From contig CABUKU010000001.1 in assembly GCA_902492205.1 (NCBI GenBank), positions 372,001 to 436,000 of the forward strand: 64,000 nt of DNA, in the 5' to 3' direction. Numbering within the stretch: the stretch's first letter is position 1; the number at the start of each line of letters is the position of its first letter. Shown one piece after another: positions 6,663 to 16,270 of the stretch. The position numbers were made by a program, and so were the translations under genes. This DNA is from an uncultured Bacteroides sp. (GTDB lineage: Bacteria; Bacteroidota; Bacteroidia; Bacteroidales; Bacteroidaceae). The notes beneath the pieces were generated by a model that saw nothing but the letters and a program-made list of their open reading frames with translations, had not been told where the DNA came from and searched no databases.

Positions 6663-8270
6663 ATGGCAAATTTAGATCTTAGCAAGTACGGAATTACCGG
6701 TGCTACAGAAATTGTACACAATCCGTCTTATGACCAATTGTTCGCTGAAGAAACAAAACCGGGTCTTGAAGGTTTCGAAAAAGGTCAGGTAACTGAACTT
6801 GGTGCTGTAAATGTTATGACCGGTGTTTACACAGGTCGTTCTCCTAAGGATAAATTCTTCGTTAAGAATGAAGCTTCTGAAAATTCAGTATGGTGGACTT
6901 CTGACGAATATAAAAATGATAACAAACCTTGTACAGAAGAAGCTTGGGCTGATTTGAAAGCTAAAGCTGTAAAACAATTGAGCGGCAAGCGTTTGTTCGT
7001 TGTTGATACTTTCTGCGGTGCTAACGCTGCAACTCGTATGAAAGTACGTTTCATTATGGAAGTAGCTTGGCAGGCTCACTTCGTAACTAACATGTTCATC
7101 CGTCCTACTGCTGAAGAACTGGAAGCTTATGGAGAACCTGATTTTGTATGTTTCAACGCTTCTAAAGCAAAAGTTGACAACTATAAAGAACTGGGCTTGA
7201 ACTCTGAAACAGCTACTGTTTTCAACTTGAAGACTAAAGAACAAGTTATCCTGAATACTTGGTACGGTGGTGAAATGAAGAAAGGTATGTTCTCTATCAT
7301 GAACTACATGAACCCGCTTCGTGGTATCGCTTCTATGCACTGCTCTGCTAATACAAATATGGAAGGAACTAGTTCGGCTATCTTCTTCGGTTTGTCTGGT
7401 ACAGGTAAGACTACTTTGTCTACTGACCCGAAACGTAAGTTGATCGGTGACGACGAACACGGATGGGATGACGAAGGTGTATTCAACTACGAAGGTGGTT
7501 GCTATGCTAAAGTTATCAACTTGGATAAGGAAAGTGAACCCGATATCTACGCTGCTATCAAACGTGACGCTTTGCTGGAAAACGTAACAGTTGATGCTGA
7601 CGGTAAGATTGATTTCGCTGATAAGAGCGTAACAGAAAACACTCGTGTTTCTTATCCTATCTATCATATCGAAAACATCGTTAAACCTATCTCTAAAGGT
7701 CCTCACGCTCAACAAGTTATTTTCTTGTCAGCTGATGCATTCGGTGTATTGCCTCCGGTATCTATCTTGAATCCTGAACAGGCTCAGTATTACTTCTTGT
7801 CTGGATTTACAGCTAAATTGGCTGGTACAGAACGTGGTATCACTGAACCGACTCCTACATTCTCAGCTTGTTTCGGTGCTGCATTCTTGTCATTGCACCC
7901 AACTAAATATGCTGAAGAATTAGTTAAGAAGATGGAAATGACCGGTGCTAAAGCATACTTGGTTAACACAGGTTGGAACGGTACTGGCAAGCGTATTTCT
8001 ATCAAAGATACTCGTGGTATCATTGATGCTATCCTTGACGGTTCTATCGATAAAGCTCCTACTAAAACTATTCCTTACTTCGATTTCGTAGTTCCTACTG
8101 CTCTTCCGGGAGTTGATCCTAAGATCCTTGATCCTCGTGACACTTACGCTGATCCTGCTCAGTGGGACGAAAAAGCTAAAGACTTGGCCGGACGTTTCAT
8201 CAAGAACTTCTCTAAGTTCACAGGTAACGAAGCTGGTAAGAAGTTAGTTGCTGCTGGTCCTAAATTGTAA
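6663..8270 (+). CDS. pckA: Phosphoenolpyruvate carboxykinase (ATP)
   Basis: The 535-residue enzyme interconverts oxaloacetate and PEP with ATP/ADP. In Bacteroides it is thought to run mainly in the carboxylating direction, feeding the succinate/propionate pathway. The kinase P-loop GLSGTGKTTLS is at 243-253. The metal and second nucleotide motif IGDDEHGWDD starts near 260. The substrate-binding YTGRSPKDKF segment is near residue 56 and NTGWNGTGKR near 437. Codon use is strongly biased toward few synonymous codons (GCT, AAA, GGT), which suggests high expression. It is monocistronic, with its own promoter and terminator. Confidence 0.98.
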   Translation: MANLDLSKYGITGATEIVHNPSYDQLFAEETKPGLEGFEKGQVTELGAVNVMTGVYTGRSPKDKFFVKNEASENSVWWTSDEYKNDNKPCTEEAWADLKAKAVKQLSGKRLFVVDTFCGANAATRMKVRFIMEVAWQAHFVTNMFIRPTAEELEAYGEPDFVCFNASKAKVDNYKELGLNSETATVFNLKTKEQVILNTWYGGEMKKGMFSIMNYMNPLRGIASMHCSANTNMEGTSSAIFFGLSGTGKTTLSTDPKRKLIGDDEHGWDDEGVFNYEGGCYAKVINLDKESEPDIYAAIKRDALLENVTVDADGKIDFADKSVTENTRVSYPIYHIENIVKPISKGPHAQQVIFLSADAFGVLPPVSILNPEQAQYYFLSGFTAKLAGTERGITEPTPTFSACFGAAFLSLHPTKYAEELVKKMEMTGAKAYLVNTGWNGTGKRISIKDTRGIIDAILDGSIDKAPTKTIPYFDFVVPTALPGVDPKILDPRDTYADPAQWDEKAKDLAGRFIKNFSKFTGNEAGKKLVAAGPKL

Positions 8271-8294
8271 ATAGTTACAGGTTTAGATAATATG

Positions 8295-8327
8295 GAGGCT
8301 GTCTCATCACGAGATAGCCTCTTTTTT
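8295..8327 (+). terminator. Intrinsic terminator of pckA
   Basis: GAGGCTGTCTC and GAGATAGCCTC form a stem around ATCAC, followed by six or more T. Confidence 0.9.
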
Positions 8328-8445
8328 GTTAATTTTACTTTCCTTAAAAGTTGAATATCGGAACTTTTACTGTTATATTTCTTATAAATTGTTTTTTTAT
8401 ACGATTAAATTTCATAAAAATGGAATGTATAATCAAAAATATTAA

Positions 8446-8453
8446 TATCTTTG
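8446..8453 (+). promoter_or_regulatory. -7 box of the susCD-thioredoxin operon
   Basis: TATCTTTG is an exact match to TAnnTTTG. There is no clear TTTG 19-21 bp upstream, so an activator or ECF factor may be needed. Confidence 0.6.
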
Positions 8454-8569
8454 CGCTCGTTTTAAGACTACGCTTAATTAATGTTAAACAAATTCAAGGT
8501 GAATAACTAAGTAGGGAACAAATAATCAAGAGTGCATTAATTTTTTATTTATGTGAAAACGACAAAATT

Positions 8570-11500
8570 ATGAAGAAGCATGTAAATGTTAAAGTGACAT
8601 TACTTGTTTTGATTCTTCTTTTTGTGCAAATAGGTGTATATGCGCAAAATATGAAGCTATCAGGACTTGTTGTTGATGAAAACAAAGAACCTTTAATCGG
8701 GGTTACGGTAACAATACCTAATAAATCAGTAGGTACAGTTACATCAATGGATGGGAGATTTCAACTATCGGTTCCTGCAGGAACAAAAAAACTTGTATTT
8801 TCTTATATTGGTTATCAAACGCTAGAAGTTGATGTCAATGGAAAAACGGATATAAACGTAGTGTTGAAACAAGATGCAGAGTTATTGGATGAAGTGGTAG
8901 TGGTTGGTTATGGAACTTCTGCTATTAAAGATTTAACAGGATCAGTTGCTTCTGTAAGTGCGAAGCAATTGGAGAATTTGAATACTCCGGATATTTCTTC
9001 TATGCTACAGAACTTAGCTGCTGGTGTGCAAGTTACTCAAAGTACAGGTAGACCGGGTGAGTTGGTCCGCGTTCGTGTTCGTGGTGCTACATCATTAACA
9101 GGTTCTAATGAACCGTTATATGTAATTGATGGTGTACCGGTGGATGGACCGGAAATGTTGGATGCTATTGCTCCGAGTGATATTCAATCGATGGACGTAT
9201 TGAAAGATGCTTCTGCTGCGGCGATTTATGGTTCTCGTGCTGCAAACGGAGTAGTTATTGTTACTACAAAGAAAGGACGTGAAGGGAGTAAACCTACTGT
9301 AAACTTCAATTATAACTCAACAGTTGATACACAGATTAAGAATTTCCGTATCCTTTATGGAGATGAGTGGAGAGAAACTGTTACTAAATTTGCAAAGCAA
9401 ACATTAGTATATGATCCATCTAATGAATATGCTCAAGATATTCTTAATAATGCCGAAACAGGCATTATGGGATCAGCTAACACTAATTGGTTTGATGAAG
9501 TAAAACAGCCGGCATGGCGTCATAATGTAGATTTTTCCGTAGGTGGAGGTACAGACAAGGCTAAGTATATGGTATCAATGTCTGTTCTTAGCCAGAAAGG
9601 TATGGTAAAAGGAGATGATTTGGAACGATATAATGCTCGTATTTCTACAGAAATGAACGTTCTTCCTATTTTACGCTTTGGAGTAAATGCTACAATGAGT
9701 TATACAGACCAGAATACTTCGGGTACTTCAATGTTTACTGCACAAGGAACTCGTCCTGACCTTCCTGTTTATGATGACAAAGGCAATTATGATATGTCCA
9801 CAGGATCACCTAATCCTGTTGCAAACACTCATAAAAAGAATAATAGTGATATATATCGTATCATTGGAACGGTATATGGTGAGATAGATATTTGGAAAGG
9901 ACTGAAATTCCGTTCAAGTTTATCTGGCAATGTTCAGTCGAATAGAAATATTTCTTTCAGTCCGGGATTTCTTAGAACGGATAAAAAAGCTTATGGTAGT
10001 GAAAGACATGGATTATCATATAAAACAGTATTTGATAATACTTTAAGCTTTAATCATGAATTTAATCGTAACCATATAGTTGATGCGGTAGTGGGTGTTT
10101 CTTTTGAAAATTATTCTTCAAGAAGCACTTCTATTTCCGCTAATACTTTTCCTGATGATAATATTTACACCAATTTAGGTAGTGCTGCTGTGTTAAGTAG
10201 TGTGTCGAATGGTTATGGAGCAAGTGGTTTGTTTTCTTCTTTTGTTCGTGCTAATTATAAATTATTCGATCGTTATTTGTTTACTTTCACAGGACGTTAT
10301 GATGGTTCTTCCATGTTCGGTAGTAATAATCGCTATGGTTTCTTCCCTTCAGGAGCTATTGCATGGCGTATATCCAATGAATCGTTTATGAAAGACTTAA
10401 CTTTCATTGATGATTTGAAGTTACGTGCGAGTGCGGGAACAACAGGTACACAGAACTTAACTAACTTCTCAAACCGTGACTTATATGAAGCTACCAGTTA
10501 TCGTGACCAATCGGCTATTATTCATTCGCAGGTAGGCAATCGTGATATTCGTTGGGAGAAATCGACTCAATATGATTTTGGTGTTGATTTTTCTTTCTTG
10601 AATCATCGTTTAAGTGGTTCACTTGTTGGTTATATTAAGAATACCGATGGCTTGATTTGGGAATATGATTTTCCATCAAGTACTGTAGGAGGTTCTATGA
10701 ATCGAAATGTAGGAGCAGTAACAAACCGGGGTGTAGAGTTTAATATTACTGGTCGCGTACTTCAAACGGACGATTGGAATCTTGACTTGACATTGAACTT
10801 ATCTCATAATAAGAATAAAGTTACAAAATTAGTACAAGAAGGTTCTACTAAAAATGCTATGGATAATGTAATTGTACATGAAGGATCTAGCGGTCAAGTT
10901 TTAGCAGTTGGTTATCCTATGGGAGCTTTCTTTGGTTACGAGTATAATGGAATTATTCAAAATCAGGAACGTATTGATGAACTGAATGCTTATGCAAAAG
11001 AAAAAGGAGAAACATATTATGATGGTAATACATTGAAACCCGGGCATCTTGAGATTAAAGACTTGAATGGTGATGGTAAAATTACGATTGATGATAGAGT
11101 AATCATTGCGAATCCTGATCCAAAATTCTTTGGTGGTTTCATAGGAAATCTTTCGTATAAGCGTTTTACTCTCTTTGCTAATTTTGGTTATCAGGTCGGT
11201 GGTAAAAAACAATACGGGAAAACATTACAAAATATTCCGGGCCAATTAACGGGATTAATTGATTATGGATTGAATGATCGTTGGTCTGATGATAATAAAA
11301 ATGCAAAATATCCTGCTCTTTATATAGGCGATGGAGTCCCTCGTTTTACTGATATGGCTTTGCATAATGCTTCTTATTTACGTTTACAAGAAGTTCGTAT
11401 TTCTTATGATTTGCCATTCCGTAAAGTAATAAGAGGGCAAGTTTATGTATCATCAACCAATCTGTTTACCATATCCTCTTATCCGGGAACAGACCCTGCT

Positions 11501-11593
11501 ACTGTAAATACGACAAGTAATTTCGGTGGTAACTATGAAACATCATATCCGGGAATACGTTCATTCTCTGTTGGTTTGAAGTTTAGTTTATAA
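8570..11593 (+). CDS. SusC-family TonB-linked outer membrane transporter
   Basis: This 1007-residue outer-membrane transporter imports an oligomer captured with its SusD partner, energised by TonB. The signal peptide ends at VYAQ (about 26). A carboxypeptidase-regulatory-like domain (about 28-95, GLVVDENKEPLIGVTVTIPN) follows, then the TonB box LDEVVVVGYG and the plug (about 110-235) with the SusC signature AAAIYGSRAANGVVIVTTKKG. The rest is the 22-strand barrel ending in LKFSL, with a terminal hydrophobic residue. susD follows after 18 bp. No glycoside hydrolase, protease or regulator lies in the operon, so the substrate is unknown. The thioredoxin-like third gene is the only clue. Confidence 0.95.
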   Translation: MKKHVNVKVTLLVLILLFVQIGVYAQNMKLSGLVVDENKEPLIGVTVTIPNKSVGTVTSMDGRFQLSVPAGTKKLVFSYIGYQTLEVDVNGKTDINVVLKQDAELLDEVVVVGYGTSAIKDLTGSVASVSAKQLENLNTPDISSMLQNLAAGVQVTQSTGRPGELVRVRVRGATSLTGSNEPLYVIDGVPVDGPEMLDAIAPSDIQSMDVLKDASAAAIYGSRAANGVVIVTTKKGREGSKPTVNFNYNSTVDTQIKNFRILYGDEWRETVTKFAKQTLVYDPSNEYAQDILNNAETGIMGSANTNWFDEVKQPAWRHNVDFSVGGGTDKAKYMVSMSVLSQKGMVKGDDLERYNARISTEMNVLPILRFGVNATMSYTDQNTSGTSMFTAQGTRPDLPVYDDKGNYDMSTGSPNPVANTHKKNNSDIYRIIGTVYGEIDIWKGLKFRSSLSGNVQSNRNISFSPGFLRTDKKAYGSERHGLSYKTVFDNTLSFNHEFNRNHIVDAVVGVSFENYSSRSTSISANTFPDDNIYTNLGSAAVLSSVSNGYGASGLFSSFVRANYKLFDRYLFTFTGRYDGSSMFGSNNRYGFFPSGAIAWRISNESFMKDLTFIDDLKLRASAGTTGTQNLTNFSNRDLYEATSYRDQSAIIHSQVGNRDIRWEKSTQYDFGVDFSFLNHRLSGSLVGYIKNTDGLIWEYDFPSSTVGGSMNRNVGAVTNRGVEFNITGRVLQTDDWNLDLTLNLSHNKNKVTKLVQEGSTKNAMDNVIVHEGSSGQVLAVGYPMGAFFGYEYNGIIQNQERIDELNAYAKEKGETYYDGNTLKPGHLEIKDLNGDGKITIDDRVIIANPDPKFFGGFIGNLSYKRFTLFANFGYQVGGKKQYGKTLQNIPGQLTGLIDYGLNDRWSDDNKNAKYPALYIGDGVPRFTDMALHNASYLRLQEVRISYDLPFRKVIRGQVYVSSTNLFTISSYPGTDPATVNTTSNFGGNYETSYPGIRSFSVGLKFSL

Positions 11594-11611
11594 TTTTAGA
11601 GAGATTATCAA

Positions 11612-13093
11612 ATGAAAAAATATATAATGATAGCCCTATTAACATTGGGCGTTACATCTTGCCAATTGGTAGATGTTTTAGACAAGAAGCCGGAGTTTGA
11701 AGCTGACCTTGATGGAGCTATTACCAATCAAGAGTCTGTGGAACTTGCTTTAAATGGTATTTATTATTATCTTCCGGGAAATGGATTTAATGTAATTTTT
11801 CCTACAGTTTCAGGAAGTTTCAAGGCTGGTACAATGCTTCGCCAAGATCTTGTAACTGCTGGTAATGCTGTCTATTTTTCTGAACGTACTCTTCCAACTC
11901 TTGGATTTAGCGATCCGACAGAATGGGATTCGGATTACAGTATGATTAAGAATGCTAATTTTTTGGAATCTGCTTGTAATGCCATAGATGCAGGTGCTTT
12001 CAGTGGAAACAGAAAAGAGGAGATACTCGGTGAGATTGCTTTCTTAAAAGCTTTTGCTTACTTCCGTTTGATGACATATTATACAGAGTTTTGGGATGAA
12101 AATAGTAGTTATGGATTGATTATCCGTGATGAATTACCTGCTGTTTCAAACTCTTTGAAAAAACGTAGTTCTGTGAAAGAATCTTATGAATTAATTTTGG
12201 GCTATTTGAAAACTGCAATAGAGAAAGCTCCGGATTACTCTGCATCATATCAGGCTTCTAAAGAGGCAGCAATGGCTTTGAAAGCTAAAGTATTATTTTA
12301 TAAAGGAGATTATGAAAATGCTTTAACTGCTATTAATGATGTTATATCGAAGGTTAGCCTGGAAAGTACATATGGTAATGTATTTGATAAAGCATCTACT
12401 TCAAAGGAAATTCTTTTTGCACGTGTGTTCGGCACAAAAGATGCTCCTAATACAAGTACCCGTTTAAGTGCATTTGGTAATAGTCCTAATAAAAATGAGG
12501 GATATTGGGGACCTACATCTACGTATGTAGATATGGTAGGTGATGATCCTCGTGCAAAAGATATATTCTCTAAAGTAGATAGTCTGGATAGTCGTGGTGT
12601 AGTGGCATATAATCTAAAGTCAATAAAAAAACTTTTGAATGAAAAGAACGATATGCCTGTTATCTACATGAGAACTGCAGAATTATATTTAATGAAAGCA
12701 GAAGCTATTTATAGGACAAACGGTTCGATTGCAGACTCTTATGGAGCAATTAAGCCTTTACGCAGTAGAGTAGGAGCGGATATTAAAGAACCGGCAACCC
12801 GTGAAGCATTGGAAGATGCACTGTTTAAAGAATGGTTGATCGAAATGTCTTTTGAATCATGGCATGAGTGGTTTGCTGCTATTCGTTTTGCAGGATTGAA
12901 AGCGGATAAGCCTAATTTTGAAAGATTACTTGCTATGAACGAGACAATGAAAAAAGCCTTGGATAAAGAATATGAAACCAGTCAGGACAAAGGTGATGCT
13001 TATTTGCAACGTATTAAAGATCGCCGTATCGAGATGATACCGACTGCCGAATTGCAATCCAACCATGAGGCAGTACAAAACCCCGGTTATTGA
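11612..13093 (+). CDS. SusD/RagB-family nutrient-binding lipoprotein
   Basis: The 493-residue surface lipoprotein caps the SusC transporter and binds substrate. The signal peptide ends in a lipobox with Cys17 (GVTSC). The body has the helical TPR-like SusD fold: GEIAFLKAFAYFRLMTYY in the N-terminal half and a C-terminal segment with LFKEWLIEMSFESWHEWF and RRIEMIPTAELQSN, both typical of the family. It ends in NPGY, like many SusD proteins. It is co-operonic with the SusC gene upstream and a secreted thioredoxin-like protein 6 bp downstream. Ligand residues cannot be predicted. Confidence 0.93.
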   Translation: MKKYIMIALLTLGVTSCQLVDVLDKKPEFEADLDGAITNQESVELALNGIYYYLPGNGFNVIFPTVSGSFKAGTMLRQDLVTAGNAVYFSERTLPTLGFSDPTEWDSDYSMIKNANFLESACNAIDAGAFSGNRKEEILGEIAFLKAFAYFRLMTYYTEFWDENSSYGLIIRDELPAVSNSLKKRSSVKESYELILGYLKTAIEKAPDYSASYQASKEAAMALKAKVLFYKGDYENALTAINDVISKVSLESTYGNVFDKASTSKEILFARVFGTKDAPNTSTRLSAFGNSPNKNEGYWGPTSTYVDMVGDDPRAKDIFSKVDSLDSRGVVAYNLKSIKKLLNEKNDMPVIYMRTAELYLMKAEAIYRTNGSIADSYGAIKPLRSRVGADIKEPATREALEDALFKEWLIEMSFESWHEWFAAIRFAGLKADKPNFERLLAMNETMKKALDKEYETSQDKGDAYLQRIKDRRIEMIPTAELQSNHEAVQNPGY

Positions 13094-13099
13094 TAACAG

Positions 13100-14269
13100 A
13101 TGAAAAAGATGAAGAAAGTATATTTATTTGTAGTAATGCTTCTGTTTGCGTCATTTACAATGGCGCAAACAGGCATTACTTTCTTTCACGGAACATGGTC
13201 TGAAACAGTAGCCAAAGCCAAAGCTGAGAATAAACTCATATTTATTGATTTTTATACTCAATGGTGCGGACCTTGTTTGAACATGGCAGAAACAGTATTT
13301 ATATTGCCTACAGTGGGGGATTATTATAATTCAACATTTGTGAATGCAAAGATTGATGCCGAACATGGTGAAGGTGTAGAATTGGCAAAAAAGTATGGGG
13401 TACGCAGCTATCCTACTTATGCTTATGTAGATCCTCAGACTGAAGAATTAGTACATCGCAGTGGAAGTAGACAAACGGCTGAACAGTTTGTTCAGACCGG
13501 TAAGAGTGCAACTGTTCCTACATTACGTTCTTTGTATTTGGAATCAGAATATAATAAGGGTAATAGGGATAAACAACTTTTAATTGATTACATTAATTAT
13601 GAGAACTCTATCTATAAAAGAAATTTAGTTAGAACCGCCTTTGATGAGTTGATTAATGGAGGGGCAAAGTTAACTGAAACTAATGTTTGGGATTTGTATG
13701 TTAATACAATTTCAGGCGCAGATAATCCATATTTGCAGCAAGTTTCCGACAATTATGATGATTTCTGCAAATTATTTGGAAAATCGGTTGTGGATGCTAA
13801 GTTGGCGAAAGAGACTACTTATTGTGATACGGAAGTATTAGATAAATTATGTAGTTTTGAAGGAAAAGAATTTAATCGTCAGATGATTCTTATAAATAAG
13901 GATTTAAATGCGAAGCGTTATGATATGGTAATTAAAGGCATTGATGCGATGATTGCCGATCCGACAGTTAATCAACAAGACTTAATTTCGCGCCTTAGAT
14001 TCATCGTTCGTTTAGGTCGCTCGGGTAGTGATATTCCGGACAGTTGGTTTTATAAATGTGTAGAATATCTTCAGTATATTGCATATAATATGTCTGACAG
14101 GCAAGATGCATATATTCATCAGGAATATGCTCAAGCATTGGAAGAAGTGCTTCGTCGTATGCCGGAGAAGAATATCCCGACATTTATTGCCAATAAACCT
14201 CTGCATGGGAAAAAAGAATATTCTATGCGTCCAGATGTATTGAAGCAAAAGCCGATGAAAAAGAAATAA
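13100..14269 (+). CDS. Secreted thioredoxin-fold protein, third gene of the SusCD operon
   Basis: The 389-residue protein has a signal peptide (cleavage near TMAQ, residue 23) followed by a thioredoxin domain (about 26-140) with a WCGPC active site, Cys56 and Cys59, and the cis-proline region YGVRSYPTYAYVD. The remaining 240 residues are helical and resemble the C-terminal extensions found in Bacteroidetes thioredoxin-like exported proteins; no known domain is recognised there. It probably acts in the periplasm as a disulfide reductase or isomerase. Its place behind susCD suggests it acts on imported, disulfide-bearing peptides or supports folding of the transporter, but this is inference. 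A terminator follows at 14291. Confidence 0.85.
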   Translation: MKKMKKVYLFVVMLLFASFTMAQTGITFFHGTWSETVAKAKAENKLIFIDFYTQWCGPCLNMAETVFILPTVGDYYNSTFVNAKIDAEHGEGVELAKKYGVRSYPTYAYVDPQTEELVHRSGSRQTAEQFVQTGKSATVPTLRSLYLESEYNKGNRDKQLLIDYINYENSIYKRNLVRTAFDELINGGAKLTETNVWDLYVNTISGADNPYLQQVSDNYDDFCKLFGKSVVDAKLAKETTYCDTEVLDKLCSFEGKEFNRQMILINKDLNAKRYDMVIKGIDAMIADPTVNQQDLISRLRFIVRLGRSGSDIPDSWFYKCVEYLQYIAYNMSDRQDAYIHQEYAQALEEVLRRMPEKNIPTFIANKPLHGKKEYSMRPDVLKQKPMKKK

Positions 14270-14290
14270 CTTAGGCTATGCATAATAATT

Positions 14291-14319
14291 AAAGGCTGAT
14301 TCATTAAGAATCAGCCTTT
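14291..14319 (+). terminator. Intrinsic terminator of the susCD-thioredoxin operon
   Basis: AAAGGCTGATTC and GAATCAGCCTTT form a perfect 12-bp stem with a short A/T loop, followed by CTTTG. Confidence 0.85.
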
Positions 14320-14529
14320 CTTTGTATATAGCTCATTCATTTAACAAACTGTGTTTTTTATTTTATCCTATTCATAAATAGTGAAATACAATGCTGGTAA
14401 TATTTTTATTACGAATGACTATAATCGTTTTATAATGACAGTGGAATAACAGAAGGCATTACTGTTTCCGAATAGTCACATTAAGTATTTCAACAGGGAG
14501 ATTTAGCTCTTTTATCCTTACATATTAGC

Positions 14530-14621
14530 TTCTGCACATGTTGTGAGTAGCCTTACGCACATAATGTGTGGAAGCTTCATTACAATATGTGCATAAGTTT
14601 TTGCACATGATGTGCATAAGG
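14530..14621. repeat. Tandem palindromic array B: four units, 23-bp period
   Basis: The word ATGTG (TTGTG in the first unit) recurs at 14541, 14564, 14587 and 14610, exactly 23 bp apart. Its partner CACAT is at 14535, 14558 and 14604. Units are imperfect palindromes such as TGCACATGATGTGCA. The array lies in a convergent gap, outside any predicted transcript. Confidence 0.75.
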
Positions 14622-14669
14622 AAATATATAGGGGCGGATTTATTAATTGATGGGTAGGAAATGCTTAGT

Positions 14670-15908
14670 TTATGGGTTGTTATGCAACAATCTTTTGCTT
14701 AAATAGCGTACGGGATACCACACGGAAAGGAAACCTACGATAATGACTGTGGCGAATATCAAGGCTACATCCCAGAAATGTACCCTGACAGGATAGGCAT
14801 CTACAACGAAAGTTCCGGCAGTGTTTCCCAATGAAATGAAACCGAACTCTTGTTGGGCGAAGCAAAGCGCAACTCCCAATACAATGCCTATGACAGCTCC
14901 CATGAGAGTAATCATACGGCCTTCGAACAAGAAGATGCGTGAGATTAACTTATCATCGGCACCGAGGTTGCGAAGGGTTTGCACGTTTTCTTTCTTATCA
15001 ATGATGAGCATGGACAGAGAGCCAATAACATTGAAACAGGCTATCAGCAGGATGAAAGTGAGGAATATATAGGAAATCAGCTTTTCTATCTCCATGATGC
15101 GGAAGACATCGGCTTGCTGTTCGTAACGGTCTTGCACAATGAAATCCTTTCCCAGCTTGCTTTGGATGGTTTTCTTTATGGAGTTGGTGTTAGCATCGGG
15201 CTTTAACTTCAACTCTATGGCAGACACTTCTGTTTGATAATCGAAGAGACGGCGGGCAAAGTCCAGTGAAGTAAGTATGTAAGCCCTGTCATATTTTTCT
15301 TGGTTCACTGCAAACACTACTCCCGGAGAGAACAAATAATCCTGAGTGAATGAAGCGGCAGGGTTAGCCATGTTTACCTTTTCGTTCCGTTTGGGTGCGT
15401 ATATCTGCAACGGATCTACAAACTGTACTCCGGTGCCGAGGGTAGATACGAGTTCTATTCCCATTACTCCGTAATCCACAATGGAGTCGTGCAGAATAAA
15501 CTCCCCTTTCCCGTAAAGGATGCTGTCTATCTCCGTCAGTTGCTCAAAGTTATCTTGCACTCCTTTGATGACTGCCATTGTTTGGCGATCTTTGTACTGC
15601 ACCATGGCATTGTCTTCTAATGTTTCGGTAAGTATGGCTATTTGGGGCATGGAACGAAGGAAGTTAAGACGTTTGTCCTGCCCGTCGAATATCTTACCCG
15701 ATGAGGCGGTTATCTTGATTTGAGGATCGAAAGCAGTGAAGTAAGAGGCTACAATGTCCTGGAATCCGTTGAACACAGAGAGGGTGCATACCAATGCGAG
15801 TGTGGCAAGTGCTACGCCACACACTGATATTCCCGAAATAATGTTAATCGCATTGTGCGACTTCTTCGAGAAAAGATACCGTTTGGCTATGTAGAACGGG
15901 AAGTTCAC
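14670..15908 (-). CDS. FtsX-like ABC permease, LolC/LolE type
   Basis: This 412-residue inner-membrane permease resembles the LolC/E subunits that extract lipoproteins for transport to the outer membrane. There is one N-terminal membrane helix (about 20-45, after FYIAKRYLFSKKSHNAINIIS, a LolC/E-like start), a large periplasmic domain (about 46-265), and three C-terminal helices (about 272-300, 318-345, 370-400) forming the FtsX domain. The start is a GTG 21 bp after the rbfA stop; no in-frame ATG precedes it. The ATPase partner LolD is not in this window. It is the last gene of the aroQ-pyk-OMT-rbfA operon. Confidence 0.88.
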   Translation of the reverse strand: MNFPFYIAKRYLFSKKSHNAINIISGISVCGVALATLALVCTLSVFNGFQDIVASYFTAFDPQIKITASSGKIFDGQDKRLNFLRSMPQIAILTETLEDNAMVQYKDRQTMAVIKGVQDNFEQLTEIDSILYGKGEFILHDSIVDYGVMGIELVSTLGTGVQFVDPLQIYAPKRNEKVNMANPAASFTQDYLFSPGVVFAVNQEKYDRAYILTSLDFARRLFDYQTEVSAIELKLKPDANTNSIKKTIQSKLGKDFIVQDRYEQQADVFRIMEIEKLISYIFLTFILLIACFNVIGSLSMLIIDKKENVQTLRNLGADDKLISRIFLFEGRMITLMGAVIGIVLGVALCFAQQEFGFISLGNTAGTFVVDAYPVRVHFWDVALIFATVIIVGFLSVWYPVRYLSKRLLHNNP

Positions 15909-15929
15909 CGGTGCTTGTGTTGAGCCGTT

Positions 15930-16262
15930 TTATTTTAAAAGTTGGTCTATCTTCTCGATGTAGTCCAAAGAGTCATCAACAAAGAATTTGAGTTCGGGGA
16001 TGATTCTTAACTGGTGGCGTACGCGGGTTCCCAGTTCGAATCGGATAGATTTCATGTTCTCATTGATGTTCTTTACAATCTCTTCGCTTTTGTCGGAAGG
16101 GAATACACTGAGATATACACGAGCCATGCTCATATCCGGGCTGATTCTCACTGCGCTTACCGAGATTAAAACACCATTCATTGCTTTGGTTTGAAGCAAG
16201 AATATCTCGCTCAACTCTTTCTGAATCAGGCGGGCAATCTTATTTTGTCTGGTCGTTTCCAT
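15930..16262 (-). CDS. rbfA: 30S ribosome-binding factor A
   Basis: The 110-residue cytoplasmic protein binds immature 30S subunits and helps 16S rRNA 5' end maturation. It matches the RbfA KH-like fold: an N-terminal RQNKIARLIQKELSEIF helix, then VSAVRISPDMSMARVYLSV and a C-terminal LGTRVRHQLRIIPELKFFVDDS, which are the three family blocks. It begins 8 bp after the O-methyltransferase stop. Confidence 0.95.
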   Translation of the reverse strand: METTRQNKIARLIQKELSEIFLLQTKAMNGVLISVSAVRISPDMSMARVYLSVFPSDKSEEIVKNINENMKSIRFELGTRVRHQLRIIPELKFFVDDSLDYIEKIDQLLK

Positions 16263-16270
16263 ATTATTAT

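Larger units (their letters stand above)
8271..8569. other. Intergenic region between pckA and susC
   Basis: This 299-bp gap holds the pckA terminator, a small A/T-rich dyad (AAAAGTT/AACTTTT, 8346-8368), the susC -7 box and a leader of about 110 nt. No ORF or regulator gene is present, so the susC operon has no adjacent sensor. Confidence 0.6.
14270..14669. other. Convergent intergenic region with repeat array B
   Basis: This 400-bp gap holds the operon terminator, an A/T-rich stretch with no recognised feature (14320-14529), and a tandem palindromic array (14530-14621). No protein-coding frame is credible. Confidence 0.6.

Noticed and set aside
6885..7715. Long open frame on the minus strand inside pckA
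   Set aside because: It is antisense to an unmistakable enzyme gene and arises from strong codon bias. The product is low-complexity Ser/Thr/Phe-rich with no domain.
8346..8368. Dyad AAAAGTT/AACTTTT as an operator for the susC operon
   Set aside because: Short, A/T-only arms about 80 bp upstream of the -7 box occur easily by chance in this composition.
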